Source: Gracilaria gracilis | Taxonomy: Eukaryota; Rhodophyta; Florideophyceae; Gracilariales; Gracilariaceae | Assembly: GCA_030374805.1 (NCBI GenBank) | Contig: JARGSG010000145.1 | Location: 1 to 64,000, forward strand | DNA length: 64,000 bases | Reading direction: 5' to 3' | In this document: positions 1-11,005 of the stretch, one piece after another | Numbering within the stretch: the first letter of the stretch is position 1 | Layout of the letters: the number at the start of each line of letters is the position of its first letter | Program-made: the position numbers and the translations under genes | Notes under the pieces: model-generated | Database searches by the model: none | The model's input: the letters and a program-made list of their open reading frames with translations, nothing else | Told to the model about the DNA's origin: nothing

Positions 1-472
1 TGATCGGGTCTCTGCTGTACTTGGCACTTCGCACACGCGTGGACATTCTCGCACCAGTACTCATTCTTGCACGTTATCAAAGCAACCCAACACCATACTG
101 TCACAGGCAGCGAAACGGGTTCTGCGCTACTTACAAGGAACTTGCAAACATGGGTTGAATTATCACGCTGGCTCCCTGGACATGGAAGCGTATGTTGATT
201 CGGACTATGCCGGTGACAAGTCCGATCGGAAGTTCATGTCGGGATACATGATCAAGTTTGGGTCCGCCGTGGTATTCTTTGGTGCAAAGAAACAAGCTTC
301 AGTTGCATTGTCTACTGCAGAGGCTGAGTACTACATTTTGACCATGGCAGCGCAGGAGGTTGTGTGGATGAAGCGTCTACTATCTGAACTTGACTTGGAC
401 GTCGATGGTGCAGTTCCTCTACACTCGGACAACCAGGTTGCGATCGACTGGAGTGCAGGAGAAAGATGTTGA
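1..472 (+). pseudogene. Copia pol fragment (RT end and RNase H)
   Basis: Tail of a Ty1/copia polyprotein entering from outside the window. The first ~100 bases encode the conserved stretch starting IGSLLYLALRTR. After about position 103 the frame shifts, and from about 110 the RNase H domain follows (VDSDYAGD, then STAEAEYY, then SDNQVAIDW, which supply its Asp/Glu/Asp residues). The same domain occurs intact at 1361-2239 on the other strand, so this is a second copy of the same family in opposite orientation. The frame ends at 470-472, where the homologue continues for ~60 more residues, so the 3' end is lost. RNase H degrades the RNA strand of the RNA/DNA hybrid during reverse transcription. 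This copy is dead. Confidence 0.85.
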
Positions 473-502
473 AAGATCAAATACATGAACTGCACGCCCT
501 AT

Positions 503-601
503 GTCACAAGAGAGCATAGCGCCAATAGCTCATCTGTTTTCTAATAGGTTATGGGCCCAGCTTTAGGCTGTAGACCTTGGGTTCGAGTCCCAGAAGTGAC
601 A
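503..601 (+). other. tRNA-like / SINE-like segment
   Basis: Contains a good tRNA B-box (GGGTTCGAGTCCC, ~579-592) as the T-arm, with stem TTGGG/CCCAG around a 7-base loop, followed by AGTGACA, which pairs with TGTCAC at ~502. A GAGC/GCTC pair could be a D-stem. The anticodon arm does not form and the segment is ~98 bases, too long for a standard tRNA. It may be a tRNA-derived SINE head or a decayed tRNA, and a working tRNA is unlikely. Confidence 0.3.
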
Positions 602-1366
602 TTTGACAAAGAGATTGTACATGTGTACAGCAGAAGGGGAGTTGAAGTGTGAGGTTTAACGTTACGCACGCAGGTAGGGTAGAAAGGGAAGTAAGTAGAG
701 ATGGATATTGAAGAAAGAGAAAGTAAAACAAGTGAAGGTTGACGGCCTTGGGTCGACCCGTTTACTCGAGGGTCGTCGATCGCAACCTACAAATACCCTA
801 CTGCGCGCTTCACCGTCGTCGCAGCAAGCGACGACGGCGGTCGTTACAAGTTGCACGTGTGTGCAGTTGTACACGGAAAGCGCGCGCAAACTAGAGTACA
901 ACAATTTCACATAACTAAATCAATCAACACTACAAATCCATTGCCAGTCCTTTGATTCAGAACCAGATTTAAAAAATCATCAATTTGCATGGCGGCACTA
1001 CAACCGCCTTGCGCAGCCCAGAATCGCATATTGCATGCAGAACCGCCCATTCCAGCCTAGAAACGCACATCCTCGCTATCTGCATAGTTAGTCTACTACT
1101 CTAAGCCTCGTCCAATCCCATCACCTAACTCTCCACCATGCACTAACACCACTACAAACTCATCCATAAATTGCAGACACACACACACAGACATTTGCAG
1201 TAGCCAATCATATTGCCGTTTCACGTTGGGGTTGAGCAGAGGCGCATATGCGCTTTTGCGAAGAGGGTGCCCAAAAGTGCCCATCGTCCCCTGCAACTTT
1301 GCTTCCAAGTAGTCCGAGACCAACCTGAGGGACTGACAGGCACTCGACCATTTCCCAACATCAACA
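602..1366 (-). repeat. Copia-A 3' LTR (approximate outer edge)
   Basis: The block is homologous in the same orientation to about 7640-8424 at the other end of Copia-A. Shared landmarks are CGCAACCTACAAATAC, the GCGCGC clusters, the GCATATGCGC box and GGGTGCCCAAAAGTGCCCAT. On the minus strand it starts TGTTGATG immediately after a purine tract, as expected for a 3' LTR. The pol stop codon (1361-1363) overlaps the first bases of the LTR. The lower boundary near 600 is uncertain, because the two blocks are diverged and I could not fix a matching CA end or target duplication. Confidence 0.6.
813..837. promoter_or_regulatory. Perfect 10-bp hairpin in the LTR
   Basis: CCGTCGTCGC, loop AGCAA, then GCGACGACGG: a perfect 10-bp stem. 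The other LTR has a shorter version (GTCGC-AGCCA-GCGAC near 7895), so the structure is partly kept. Its role is not known. Confidence 0.5.
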
Positions 1367-2239
1367 CTCCTCCTCGAGTCCCTGTGAAAGTCCAATTCGT
1401 TTCATAATTGCAAATATTCTTGCAGGGCTCAGCGGTTTGGTTAAGATATCAGCATCGTTTAGCTCACTAGGAACATAGTCCACTGCAATGACATTATCCT
1501 TCACCATATGTCTGATGAAATGAAGCTTCACGTCAATATGTTTGGCACGTCCAGAAGGGCATCGCTCACCAGCAGCCCAATCAATGGCACATTGATTGTC
1601 CGAGCGAATGGGGACCTTCTCGTTCACATCAAACCCGCTCTTTCGAAGCACTCGCGATATCCAGATAACCTCTTGAGCAGCCATGGTCAACGCGTAGTAC
1701 TCCGCTTCTCCAGTGGAGAGCGCAATCGATGCTTGCTTTCTTGCACCGAAGAAGCAAGTGGCCGATCCCAGTTTGATCACATATCCGGACATTGACTTAC
1801 GATCAGTAGTGTCACCAGCATAGTCTGAGTCCACAAAGCCATTCAAGTTCAGAGATCCAGCTCGGTAGAGCAACCCATGGCCACACATCCCACGCAGGTA
1901 CCGTAGTACTCGCTTTGCAGCTCTGTGACAGTATGCTGTGGGAGAGTTCTGGAATCGTGCAAGGATAAGGACTGGAGCAAGAATATCAAGTCTCGTGCGC
2001 AATGCCAAGTACAACAAGGACCCAATCATCTGCTGATATAGTTGCACATCCTTGGCAGTCTTGTCCTCCTCCGCTGCTAGTGATGAGAAAAAACGACTCC
2101 ACCATTGGACTGGGAGCTGGCTTGGCGTTGTGCAGTCCAAATCGGCGTAGCACTCCCTCGATGTAAAGGGGCTGTCCAAGCTTGAGGCCGTAAGTTGACC
2201 CTCAGAATCCGCCGTTGCCCTCAAAAAGGTACCGCCCAA
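1361..2239 (-). pseudogene. Copia-A pol: RT C-terminus and RNase H
   Basis: About 290 codons holding the end of reverse transcriptase and the full Ty1/copia RNase H. Visible elements are the IGSLLYLALRTR block, VDSDYAGD, STGEAEYY, SDNQCAIDW and the C-terminal ADILTKPL motif typical of copia pol ends. The reading frame is one base out of phase with the upstream RT segment (joined near 2225-2240), so the polyprotein is broken there. Otherwise this is the best preserved part of the element. The stop codon lies in the LTR edge. Confidence 0.9.
1367..1380 (-). promoter_or_regulatory. Copia-A polypurine tract
   Basis: Minus strand reads GACTCGAGGAGGAG directly before the LTR start TGTTG. This is the expected position and composition for the plus-strand DNA primer of a copia element. 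Confidence 0.6.
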
Positions 2240-3106
2240 GTCAACTCAACGCCAAGGTAGAAGCTCACTCGATCTTGAACTCGAAGTTCGTACAATCCTT
2301 TGAGCTCCTCCAAGAGTGACGAACGTTGCGCAGCAGTTGGTGCGAAGACCAGGAGGTCATCAACGTAAACAAGGATGTATACGTACGCGTTGTGCCCAAT
2401 GCGGCGCCTAAACACACACGGAGCACTAGGGAGTTCTTCAAATCCTAAGTCCTTGAGATCTTGACTGAACTTTGTATGCCAAGCCAGGTGAGCCTGCTTA
2501 AGTCCGTACATGGCTTTCCCCAACTTGTAACAGCATGGCTTCAGCCAAGGCACACCACGTGGAGACGTGACCCAAACATCCTCCTTCAGCTCCCCATTCA
2601 AGAAGGCGGTCTTCACGTCCACTTGAGCAACAAACATCTGGAGGCACAGGGTAAGGTACAGGAACATACGAACCAGGTTGAAAGACACAACTGGTGCATA
2701 AGTCTCCATGTAGTCCTGACCAAAGGTCTGGTGATTTCCACCAGCAACAACACGAGCCTTGAAGCGCTCAACCGACCCATCTGCATTCCGCTTCACTTTC
2801 AGGACGATATGGGTTGGCAGAGGTTGCGATGCGGGAGAATGATCGGGTACCCATGTACCCTTGCTCTCAAGAGAGGCCAGTTCTTCTTCGATCGCAGTCT
2901 CCCATAAGCTTTTCTCCAATGGAGACGCAGACATGGCTTCCGTCAAAGTCGGTTCATCACTTGTAGTCACTTCAACTGTTTGCGATGTGGCAGCGCCAGC
3001 CATGTTCCACCACCGTGTAGGTGCGCGGCATGTTCGTCGCGGGTACCGGGACTCAGGTTGTGAGCCAGTTGGCTCATTAGGCTCCTCCGTGGTGGATTCA
3101 TCCTGG
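2221..3106 (-). pseudogene. Copia-A pol: reverse transcriptase
   Basis: Ty1/copia reverse transcriptase. Motifs in order are the W..A...E...L block near the start, RFKARVVAGG, the first catalytic aspartate in VDVKTAFLNGEL, the YGLKQA block, and YVDDLL with the catalytic Asp pair. Coding continues upstream of the methionine at 3003 in the same frame to 3106, where the LINE poly(A) begins. The C-terminal end is frameshifted near 2235. Copies element RNA into DNA in cytoplasmic particles in active relatives. Here it is interrupted by the LINE upstream. Confidence 0.9.
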
Positions 3107-4154
3107 TTTTTTTTTTTTTTTTTTCAATCAATTGCTTTTTATTTATAGTGTTCCCAATGTCCCATGAAGAGCAGCAGGGTAACACTGTCAAGGTGTAAAC
3201 TAACTTGGTCAATTACGAACCAACGCAATCATTCTTACTACTTATAGCACAGATTTACAACTGTGCTTCTTCCAATACATCTAGTATTTCGGTCGCCTCC
3301 TGTCTCTCTCCAGGTGACCAATCTTCCATTCCGAGTAGTACCTTCAGTCTTCCGTACTTCCAGTACTCGTGCCCAAGTACATCACGTGCCTCCATTGGGT
3401 TCGCTGGGAACTCATTGAAGTACCATCGGATACCCATCATTCGGTGCGAAACTTTGCGCAACCGAAGAACGGGTGGGTATTTTCCATTCGCAGCACACGG
3501 GATTTTGCGAACGCGTCTTGCCGAGGCAAGTTTCCACTCCGCATCCCGTATTCTTCCTATTCCTTTTGTACACACATTATCAATTTCAGCTCGTAGTGCT
3601 GAAATTGAAGGATGTGCATTATACAGCGACAGCTGCCGACATGCCCGGTTCACCTTCAACTGTCGCGATCTGTGTTCCAATTCAAGGTTCAATGCCGTCT
3701 CACGACACGATTGATAATGCCGTAGACGTTTTGAGGCGAGCACAATTCGTCGCAGAGCCGCAGACTCTAAACGACAAAGTGCACGCATCATCGGTACCCG
3801 ATATGTTCCAAACCGAGATGCCATTTTTCCAAGAATCAGTTTGAAGAACGTTGCTTCAAGCTTCACTATCGCCATTTCCAAATGAGGCGTGAGCGGTACA
3901 AGATGCAACGCATATTCGTAAATCGACCTCACGAATGCGCGGTACAAACTCACACAGCTGCGCGTATCAAATCCATTCCGGTGCAGACCAGCACCGGCTA
4001 GGCTTCCCAATCGACGTTGAGCATTTTGTACGCGTTCCATGTGCTTGTCGGTTGTTACTCCATTGGTGTTTAGAGACACCCCCAGATATACTGCACTACG
4101 TACCACGCTCAGCTTATCACCAGCAAGTGTGAATATTGCAGACTGATTTTGGTC
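3107..4154 (-). mobile_element. LINE copy a, 5'-truncated, inside Copia-A pol
   Basis: Minus-strand LINE 3' end: a poly(A) tail (the T-run at 3107-3124), an AATAAA-type signal, a ~130 bp 3' UTR and the C-terminal ~300 codons of the LINE ORF2-like protein (stop at 3255). It matches 9013-10045 base for base with few differences. The 5' junction is at about 4151-4154 within GCAGACCAAAATCAG. The copia coding sequence resumes in phase on both sides. The bases next to the tail (AACCAGGATG) nearly repeat those at the 5' junction (AACCACGATG), fitting an imperfect target-site duplication. Confidence 0.9.
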
Positions 4155-4853
4155 TGCATCGTGGTTGTCATCCTCACCTTCACTACCGGTGAGTTCATTA
4201 TTATCGACATCATCAGCTTCACCCGTTCTGTCAGTGTGCAATTCAGGTGCGTGACTTTCCTGCAGTTCAGAACCAACATCATCGTCGACCACTTCGTCAA
4301 TGCAAATCTCACCGGAGTGCTCGCTGTCACTCTTGCATTCCGGGTTGCAACTGAAGTCTTCATCAGAAGCGATCTCATCATCCATGTAGCCCGTCAGATA
4401 GGACGCACCAGGGAAGGATGACTCATCAAACGTCACATGCCGAGACTTGATAATACGTGGTATCTCATCTTCATCTGTTACTAGAACATCGTAGACACCA
4501 TGCTCAAGAGTCTGCAAGTACACCCCTTCAAGTGCACGAGACTCGAACTTGGTGTCCGGGTTCATCTTTAGTACGTACGCCGCACACCCAAACACTCGAA
4601 CATTCTTCAAAGAAGGTGTGGAATCAGTTACAAGAAAGTACGGAGTGGATCCAGTGGTAGAGTGGGGAACTCTGTTGCGCACATATATAACGTGCTTCAA
4701 CGCATACGGCCATAAACATTCTGGCAGATTGGCCTGCAGCAACAACGCTCGAGCAGCTTCCTCCATTGTGCGATTAATGCGCTCTGCTATTGCATTGTGC
4801 TCAGGGGTGTACGGAGGTGAAAACGAGGTTCCTTGGAGACCGTTTGCAGAGTT
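4155..4853 (-). pseudogene. Copia-A pol: integrase C-terminal part
   Basis: Continues the integrase of 4854-6737 in the same frame after one in-frame TAG (4854-4856). The catalytic glutamate region of the DDE domain is recognisable (PEHNAIAER...), followed by the typical copia segment with LWPYAL, the NRVPHS block and the VFGCAAYV motif, then an acidic linker rich in Asp/Glu. At 4150 the frame runs straight into the LINE frame, creating an accidental 503-codon fusion ORF (3255-4766). Integrase joins retrotransposon cDNA to chromosomal DNA; this copy is inactive. Confidence 0.85.
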
Positions 4854-6737
4854 CTACTGCAGAGCAATGTACTCTTCCGCATTATCTGAGTGCACTTTGG
4901 CAATTTGAGCTCCTCCAAGCTGCTGGAGCTTCTGTGCTACAGCCGCATATACTTCTGCAAGTTCACTTCGGTGTACCATAAACCCTATTAATGCATACCT
5001 AGAGTGTTCATCAATGAATGCTGTCGCGTATTGGAAGTGATCTGGAAATGACGGGAGCAAGGGCCCTAGGATATCAGAGTGCACAATGTCTCCGACACCA
5101 GTGGCACGATCAAACTTGCCTAAGAACGGAAGTTTGTGGGCCTTTCCAAGTCGGCATGGGCGACAGACCTCCTGCATTTGAGCCAGCTTCGGCACTCCAT
5201 TGGCATACTTGTGCACAACCTGCAAGTCTCTTGGGTTGATATGCGCAAGTCGTCGATGCCATAGTTGAGCCAAGTCATTGTCGCGTGCAGAAAGGGCATG
5301 CCTAGAGTTAACTTTCGTGAGTGGATCAGGCAGAGTGTACAAACCTGACCGTTTATCTCTTTGACCGCATCCAATAACAAACCCATCAACATGCGTGAGA
5401 CGCACATCGCGAGCACGGAAGAAAGACTCGATGCCCTTATCAGCCATACGTCCCACAGACACCAAGTTATATTCGAGATCAGGAACCAAGAGTGCATCTG
5501 TTAGACGCAAGTTCGCATTCTCGAACGGTAGTATGACATCACCTCGTTGTGTAGCAGTCACAGTAGACTTATCAGCCAGCAATATGGTTCGTTCGTTAAC
5601 TTCATGCAACGAACTGGGGACAAATACAGACTTGGAGAAAAAGAAGTGCGATGTTGCACCACTGTCTGCATATGTGTCCATAACCCTCTCTGCTGGTGGG
5701 AGTACGGTAGACTTCTCCACGGACATTCCTGCGATTTCAATCTTTGAGGACTTTCCGGACGACCTTGTCGATGGCTTGGAACTTCCTGGTTTATCCTTAG
5801 ACCTCACCTTCAACTTGTCAAGAATGCTCTTGGGCAAGTGATTGTCAGGGTTGTCAGGGTTCATGTGACATCGATCAACAGTGTGTCCATCACGATCACA
5901 GAAGGTACAATGGTAATCATTGCTGGTAGCGGCAGCATACGCACGCCCCGAAGACTCGTTGTGGGTGTGACCATCTGAGTTGTCACCGTCCTTGTGGTCC
6001 AGACTGACAGGGCCGGAAGAGGATTTGAAGCTTCCAGAGCCTTTGGTCTTGCCTTTCTTGCGAGTGCGAGTGCGACCAGAACTTCCCGAAACCATCTGTC
6101 GTGCATTGTACTCGTCAATTAGAGTTGTTGCAACATAGTCCCAAGTAAGATCAGATATGTCCTTGGTGCGAAGTGCGGCTGCCGTGGACTCCAATGAGCA
6201 GCTGGGGTTAATAGAGGCAAGTAGCATCGGGGCCTTGTGAGATTCCGGAATAGCAGCGTCCTTGCCCATGCGATCCAACTGCGAGAACAGGGCAGTGAAC
6301 TGGTCCACATATTCTGACATGTTCTGACCACTGTACGACATACGGAATAGTTGCGTTTGTACGGCGATCCGAGAGACTGTGCGATTGGAGGCGTAGCGTG
6401 CATCGAGCAGTTCAAGCATGCGTCCCGGATCATCATCAACATCCATTACAACTCGTAGAGGAGAATCACCAAGTGCACAAATAATGATAGCACATGCTTT
6501 CTCCCGTTTCGCCATGATACGAGAGCTGCTTTGAGAGCTACTTGGAGCCGTATCTTGGGTAGTAGCAGCTGTTGAGGATTGCTCTGAACTCGATACCACA
6601 ACGTTCCAGACACCTTTGATTCGGCATGCGGCACGAAGGCGATGGCGCCAAAGGGTATAATCTTCCCCACGCTTACCATGAAAGCGTGGGATCTTGACAC
6701 CAGAGTTGGTTTCGGACTCAACTTCCGAGTCCGACAT
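4854..6737 (-). pseudogene. Copia-A gag, protease and integrase N-terminal part
   Basis: Start chosen at the ATG at 6735-6737 (MSDSEVESETNSG); the frame is open a little further upstream. Order: a gag domain with the copia-type W..RL...C..KG.W block near residues 25-45; a CX2CX4HX4C zinc knuckle (CTFCDRDGHTVDRC) near residue 290; the aspartic protease site DSGATS near residue 370; the HHCC region (HRRLAH ... CRPC); and the first two integrase aspartates (HSDILGP and HSDNAEEY). A TAG at 4854-4856 ends the frame inside the integrase core, and coding resumes in the same phase beyond it. Length and domain order are those of a normal copia gag-pol. Confidence 0.9.
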
Positions 6738-7639
6738 GTTCCAAAACAGAGTTATCAACCTCCAGTACAAGGGATTTCACAAGTAGAAGAGAAACGAAGG
6801 AATCAGAGAAGCCGCGTGAGGGAAACAATTCTTCCTTCACAAAAAAGGGTAGGGCTGGAGTGGAGTAAGGACTCAACACTAAACAGCGGGGACGCCAGCG
6901 GAGAATCTGTAACGAAGTCTGCAACGCTCGTCTGGACGCGTCCAGTACGCGATCACAAGCGGAGTGGAACTCGACGCTTGGAGTATACTCACGGGTGAGA
7001 GACAACCAACCCGGAACAGAAAGGGCAGAGTGAAGGATACAATGCCACTTCCCCACAAGCAAATAAAGGAGGGGCTGGAGTGGAGTCAAGCTCAACAATC
7101 AACAGCGAGGACGCCAGCGGAGACTGTGGGGTAGTCTGCAACGCTCGTCGGGACGCGTCCCGTACGCGATCACAGGCGGAGTTCGGAGACTCGACGCCTG
7201 GAGCAAGCTCACGGGTGAGGTACAACTCGAACCCGGAATGATGATGAAACTTCTTCGGCGGGCGCACTGACAGGAGAAACTACCTCCGCTACCCTGTGGG
7301 TCCGAACCCCTGGTCCCCGGTCACTCTCCCCGGGTGAGGCACGATTTGATCACCTACCAAGCTCTGCGTACTTCAGAGCGAGGCGCTGTTAGTCCCTACG
7401 AGACGTCCCAAGGAGGGTACTAGTCGAGATACACGTTCCCCAGTTAAACCCTTGCTGGTCTCTTACAAGAAAGTAGCTCGGTCTTTCGGCGCAGTACGGT
7501 CGCTCCTACGCTTCCAAGCCCGTTTCATCGACCTCCGTACTCCACGGACGCAGAGCAGGATTTGCTGTCTCCCTTGTCTCGAGCCGGCGGGTTACTAACA
7601 AACGCGATATGTGTTCACCATGCGCCAGAGAGAAAGCAG
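6738..7639 (-). other. Copia-A 5' leader with a tandem duplication
   Basis: Non-coding leader between the 5' LTR block and gag. No clear tRNA-primer site was found. It contains two related ~180-220 bp units (see the repeat entry at 6853-7260) and several CCC-N-GGG spots (for example 7299-7345 and 7413). Confidence 0.5.
6853..7260. repeat. Tandem duplication, period ~220 bp
   Basis: GGCTGGAGTGGAGT at 6853 recurs at 7073. Both units continue with ACAGCG(G/A)GGACGCCAGCGGAGA, TCTGCAACGCTCGTC, GACGCGTCC, GTACGCGATCACA and ACTCACGGGTGAG or CTCACGGGTGAG. They are diverged by small indels and substitutions. Confidence 0.8.
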
Positions 7640-8424
7640 CGCGGTACTCTAACGCAGATAGGAAAACTTCTTGAATCCAAAGAAACGTAGTAAGTAAGAA
7701 ATGAACGCGACGTCTGCAAGTTGTCGACGCTCTGGGCCCATAACCTTACGCAACGAACGCAGGTTAGAGAAGGAAAGGGGAAAGTAGTGAAGAAGATGAG
7801 TAAGACAAACAAAGGGGGTAGGCCACCTTCTTCCCGAGTTTAGTGATCAGGGCAGCGATCGCAACCTACAAATACTCTAGCGCGCGCCGCTGCCGTCGCA
7901 GCCAGCGACATAACTGCACACGTTGTCAAAGTGTACACTTTGACAGCAAAAGCGCGCGCAAAACACAATACGAATTCAAACAACTAAATCAAATCGTGCC
8001 AAATCCAATGCCAACTCCATGATCCATATCTTGCTCTAAAAAATTGACAATTTCGGTCTGGCACAGCCAACACCCTCGCGCAGCTCAGAATCGCACATTC
8101 GCTCCAAACCCCTTCATAGTAGCCCAGAATCGCATACATTGCACAACCCCTCACAATGGCCTATAATAACAGATACTCCGCTTGCGCATAACTGGCCACC
8201 ACCTACAGGCTGCAGCCAATCACAGCGTACCACTTGTTCCATCTGCCCTTCTCGCTCCATACAACACGTTCCACTTGTGCAAACAACGTTGCATGTAGCC
8301 ATTTGCAGTAGCCATTCATATTGCAGTATCACGTTGGGTTCGCGGAGACACGCATATGCGCTTTTCTCATGAGGGTGCCCAAAAGTGCCCATGCTCCCCT
8401 GCAACTTTGTATTCCAAGTACTTG
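7640..8424 (-). repeat. Copia-A 5' LTR, cut at its outer end
   Basis: Homologous to 602-1366 over most of its length. The outer end, which on the minus strand should start TGTTGATG, is missing. Homology stops near 8425, where LINE coding sequence begins, so the LINE insertion or an associated deletion removed the LTR start. The inner boundary is approximate. Confidence 0.55.
7924..7945. promoter_or_regulatory. 22-bp perfect palindrome in the LTR
   Basis: TGTCAAAGTGT followed by its exact reverse complement ACACTTTGACA. It lies in the LTR next to a GCGCGC cluster. This is a candidate protein-binding site or RNA stem; the partner LTR has only a decayed equivalent. Confidence 0.6.
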
Positions 8425-10057
8425 GAGCACCCTTGAGGGTGCGCAAAGCAATTTCGGCTGCATTAAACTCGATCGTGATGAACTATATCGAGTTTCATGA
8501 GTACCAGTATGGGTTCTCAAAGTACAATGGAACAGAACAGTCGATTGTGGAGGTGAGTAACATCATCACAAACGGCCACTCGCGTGTGGCAGTACTGGAT
8601 CTAACGAAGGCGTACGACAAAGTTAACCGAAAACTATTGTCGCAAGTGTGCGCATCCAGGCTACAACCGAAGCATGCGGCAATGACTACTTTGCTGCTGC
8701 AACCAGTCAACGCTTTCATAAATGGAAATTGGAAAGATGAACAAGTACAAATGACTCTTGGAGTGCCTCAAGGTGACCCATTCAGCTGTACATTGTTCAA
8801 CATGTATATTGATTCCATGCTATATCGAGTGCAGGAGGTGCCATATCATGTGTCGGATCGAGATGCAAGTGCATTTGCCGACGATGTGATTCTGATGGCG
8901 AAGACTGATAGCGGGCTGCAACTACTGCTAGACATATGCAGTAGTTGGGGCAAAGAAATGCAAATGCCGTGGAACACTGCAAACGGCAAGTCGATAGTAC
9001 TGCAACTGCCTGCAGACCAAAATCAGTCTGCAATATTCACACTTGCTGGTGATAAGCTGAGCGTGGTACGTAGTGCAGTATATCTGGGGGTGTCTCTAAC
9101 CACCAATGGAGTAACAGCCGACAAGCACATGGAACGCGTACAAAATGCTCAACGTCGATTGGGAAGCCTAGCCGGTGCTGGTCTGCACCGGAATGGATTT
9201 GATACGCGCAGCTGTGTGAGTTTGTACCGCGCATTCGTGAGGTCGATTTACGAATATGCGTTGCATCTTGTACCGCTCACGCCTCATTTGGAAATGGCGA
9301 TAGTGAAGCTTGAAGCAACGTTCTTCAAACTGATTCTTGGAAAAATGGCATCTCGGTTTGGAACATATCGGGTACCGATGATGCGTGCACTTTGTCGTTT
9401 AGAGTCTGCGGCTCTGCGACGAATTGTGTTCGCCTCCAAACGTCTACGGCATTATCAATCGTGTCGTGAGACGGCATTGAACCTTGAATTGGAACACAGA
9501 TCGCGACAGTTGAAGGTGAACCGGGCATGTCGGCAGCTATCGCTGTATAATGCACATCCTTCAATTTCAGCACTACGAGCTGAAATTGATAATGTGTGTA
9601 CAAAAGGAATAGGAAGAATACGGGATGCGGAGTGGAAACTTGCCTCGGCAAGACGCGTTCGCAAAATCCCGTGTGCTGCGAATGGAAAACACCCACCCGT
9701 TCTTCGGTTGCGCAAAGTTTCGCACCGAATGATGGGTATCCGATGGTACTTCAATGAGTTCCCAGCGAACCCAATGGAGGCACGTGATGTACTTGGGCAC
9801 GAGTACTGGAAGTACGGAAGACTGAAGGTACTACTCGGAATGGAAGATTGGTCACCTGGAGAGAGACAGGAGGCGACCGAAATACTAGAGGTATTGGAAG
9901 AAGCACAGTTGTAAATCTGTGCTATAAGTAGTAAGAATGATTGCGTTGGTTCGTAATTGACCAAGTTAGTTTACACCTTGACAGTGTTACCCTGCTGCTC
10001 TTCATGGGACATTGGGAACACTATAAATAAAAAGCAATTGATTGAAAAAAAAAAAAT
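8425..10057 (+). mobile_element. LINE copy b, 5'-truncated
   Basis: The longest LINE copy here. LINE-like protein similarity begins near 8447, just inside the Copia-A LTR remnant, and the copy ends with AATAAA and a short poly(A) at 10045-10057. The endonuclease and N-terminal part are absent. The 3' UTR from 9915 to ~10045 is nearly identical to that of copy a. Confidence 0.85.
8447..9914 (+). pseudogene. LINE reverse transcriptase, N-truncated
   Basis: Non-LTR retrotransposon RT. Visible motifs are GFSKYNGTEQ (before motif A), LDLTKAYDKV (motif A with catalytic Asp), GVPQGDP (motif B), AFADDVILMA (motif C, the FADD box) and YLGVSL further on. About 300 residues of the C-terminal part follow, with no zinc knuckle that I could see. 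The frame is open from 8385 because it reads through from LTR sequence, but real LINE coding starts near 8447. It nicks and copies by target-primed reverse transcription in active relatives. The missing 5' half means this copy is not autonomous. It ends with TAA at 9912-9914. Confidence 0.88.
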
Positions 10058-11005
10058 CTTACCACCAGTGGAGTAACAGCCGACAAGCACATGGAACGCC
10101 TACAAAATGCTCAACGACGATTAAGAAGCCTAGCCGGTGCTGGTCTGCACCGGAATGGATTTGATACGCGCAGCTGTGTGAGTTTGTACCGCGCATTTGT
10201 GGGGTCGACTTACGAATATGCGTTACATCTTGTACCGCTCACACCGCATTTGGAAATGGCGATAGTGAAGCCTGAAGCAACGTTCTTCAAACTGATTCTT
10301 GGAAAAATGGCATCTCGGTTTGGAACATATCGGGTGCCAATGATGCGTGCACTTTGTCATTTAGAGTCTGCGGCTCTGCGACGAATTGTGCTCGCCTCCA
10401 AACGTCTACGGCACTATCAATCGTGTCGTGAAAAGGTATTGAACCTTGACTTGCAACACAGATCGCGACAGTTGAAGGTGAACCGAGCATGTCGGCAGCT
10501 GTCGCTGTATAATGCACATCCTTCAATTTCGGCACTGCGATCTGATTGATAATATGTGTACAACGAGAATAGGGAGGATACGGGATGTAGAGTGGAAGCT
10601 TGCCTCGGCAAGACGCGTTCGCAAAATCCCGTGTGCGGCAAATGGAAAATACCCACCCGTTCTTCGGTTGCGCAAAGTTTCGCACCGAATGATGAGTATC
10701 CGATGGTACTTCAATGAGTTCCCAGCGAACCCAGTGGGGGCACGTGATGTACTTGGACACGAGTACTGGAAGTATGGAAGACTGAAAGTACTACTCGGAA
10801 TGGAAGATTGGTCACCTGGAGAGAGGCAGGAGGCAACCGAAACACTAGAGTTACTGGAAAAAGCACAGTTGTAAATCTGTGCTATTAGTGGTAAGAATGA
10901 ATGCGTTGGTTCGTAATTGACCAAGCTAGTTCACACCATGACAGTGTTACCCTGCTGCTGTTCACGGGATTTTGGGAACACTATAAAAAAAATTGCGATT
11001 GATTG
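10058..11005 (+). mobile_element. LINE copy c, short 5'-truncated
   Basis: Begins within bases of the poly(A) of copy b, at sequence matching position ~9100 of copy b, and ends at the same 3' UTR terminus but with an A-poor tail. It is more diverged than copies a and b. A ~2-base deletion near 10540 breaks the frame (coding 10091-10549, then resuming in another phase at 10560-10874). Copies b and c lie head to tail. Confidence 0.85.

Noticed and set aside
6735..6790. tRNA-Met primer-binding site for Copia-A near gag
   Set aside because: GGTTGATAACTCTG on the minus strand resembles part of the usual sequence but is misplaced relative to the LTR edge and does not match well.
8385..8446. N-terminal extension of the LINE RT frame
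   Set aside because: These codons are copia LTR sequence read through by chance.
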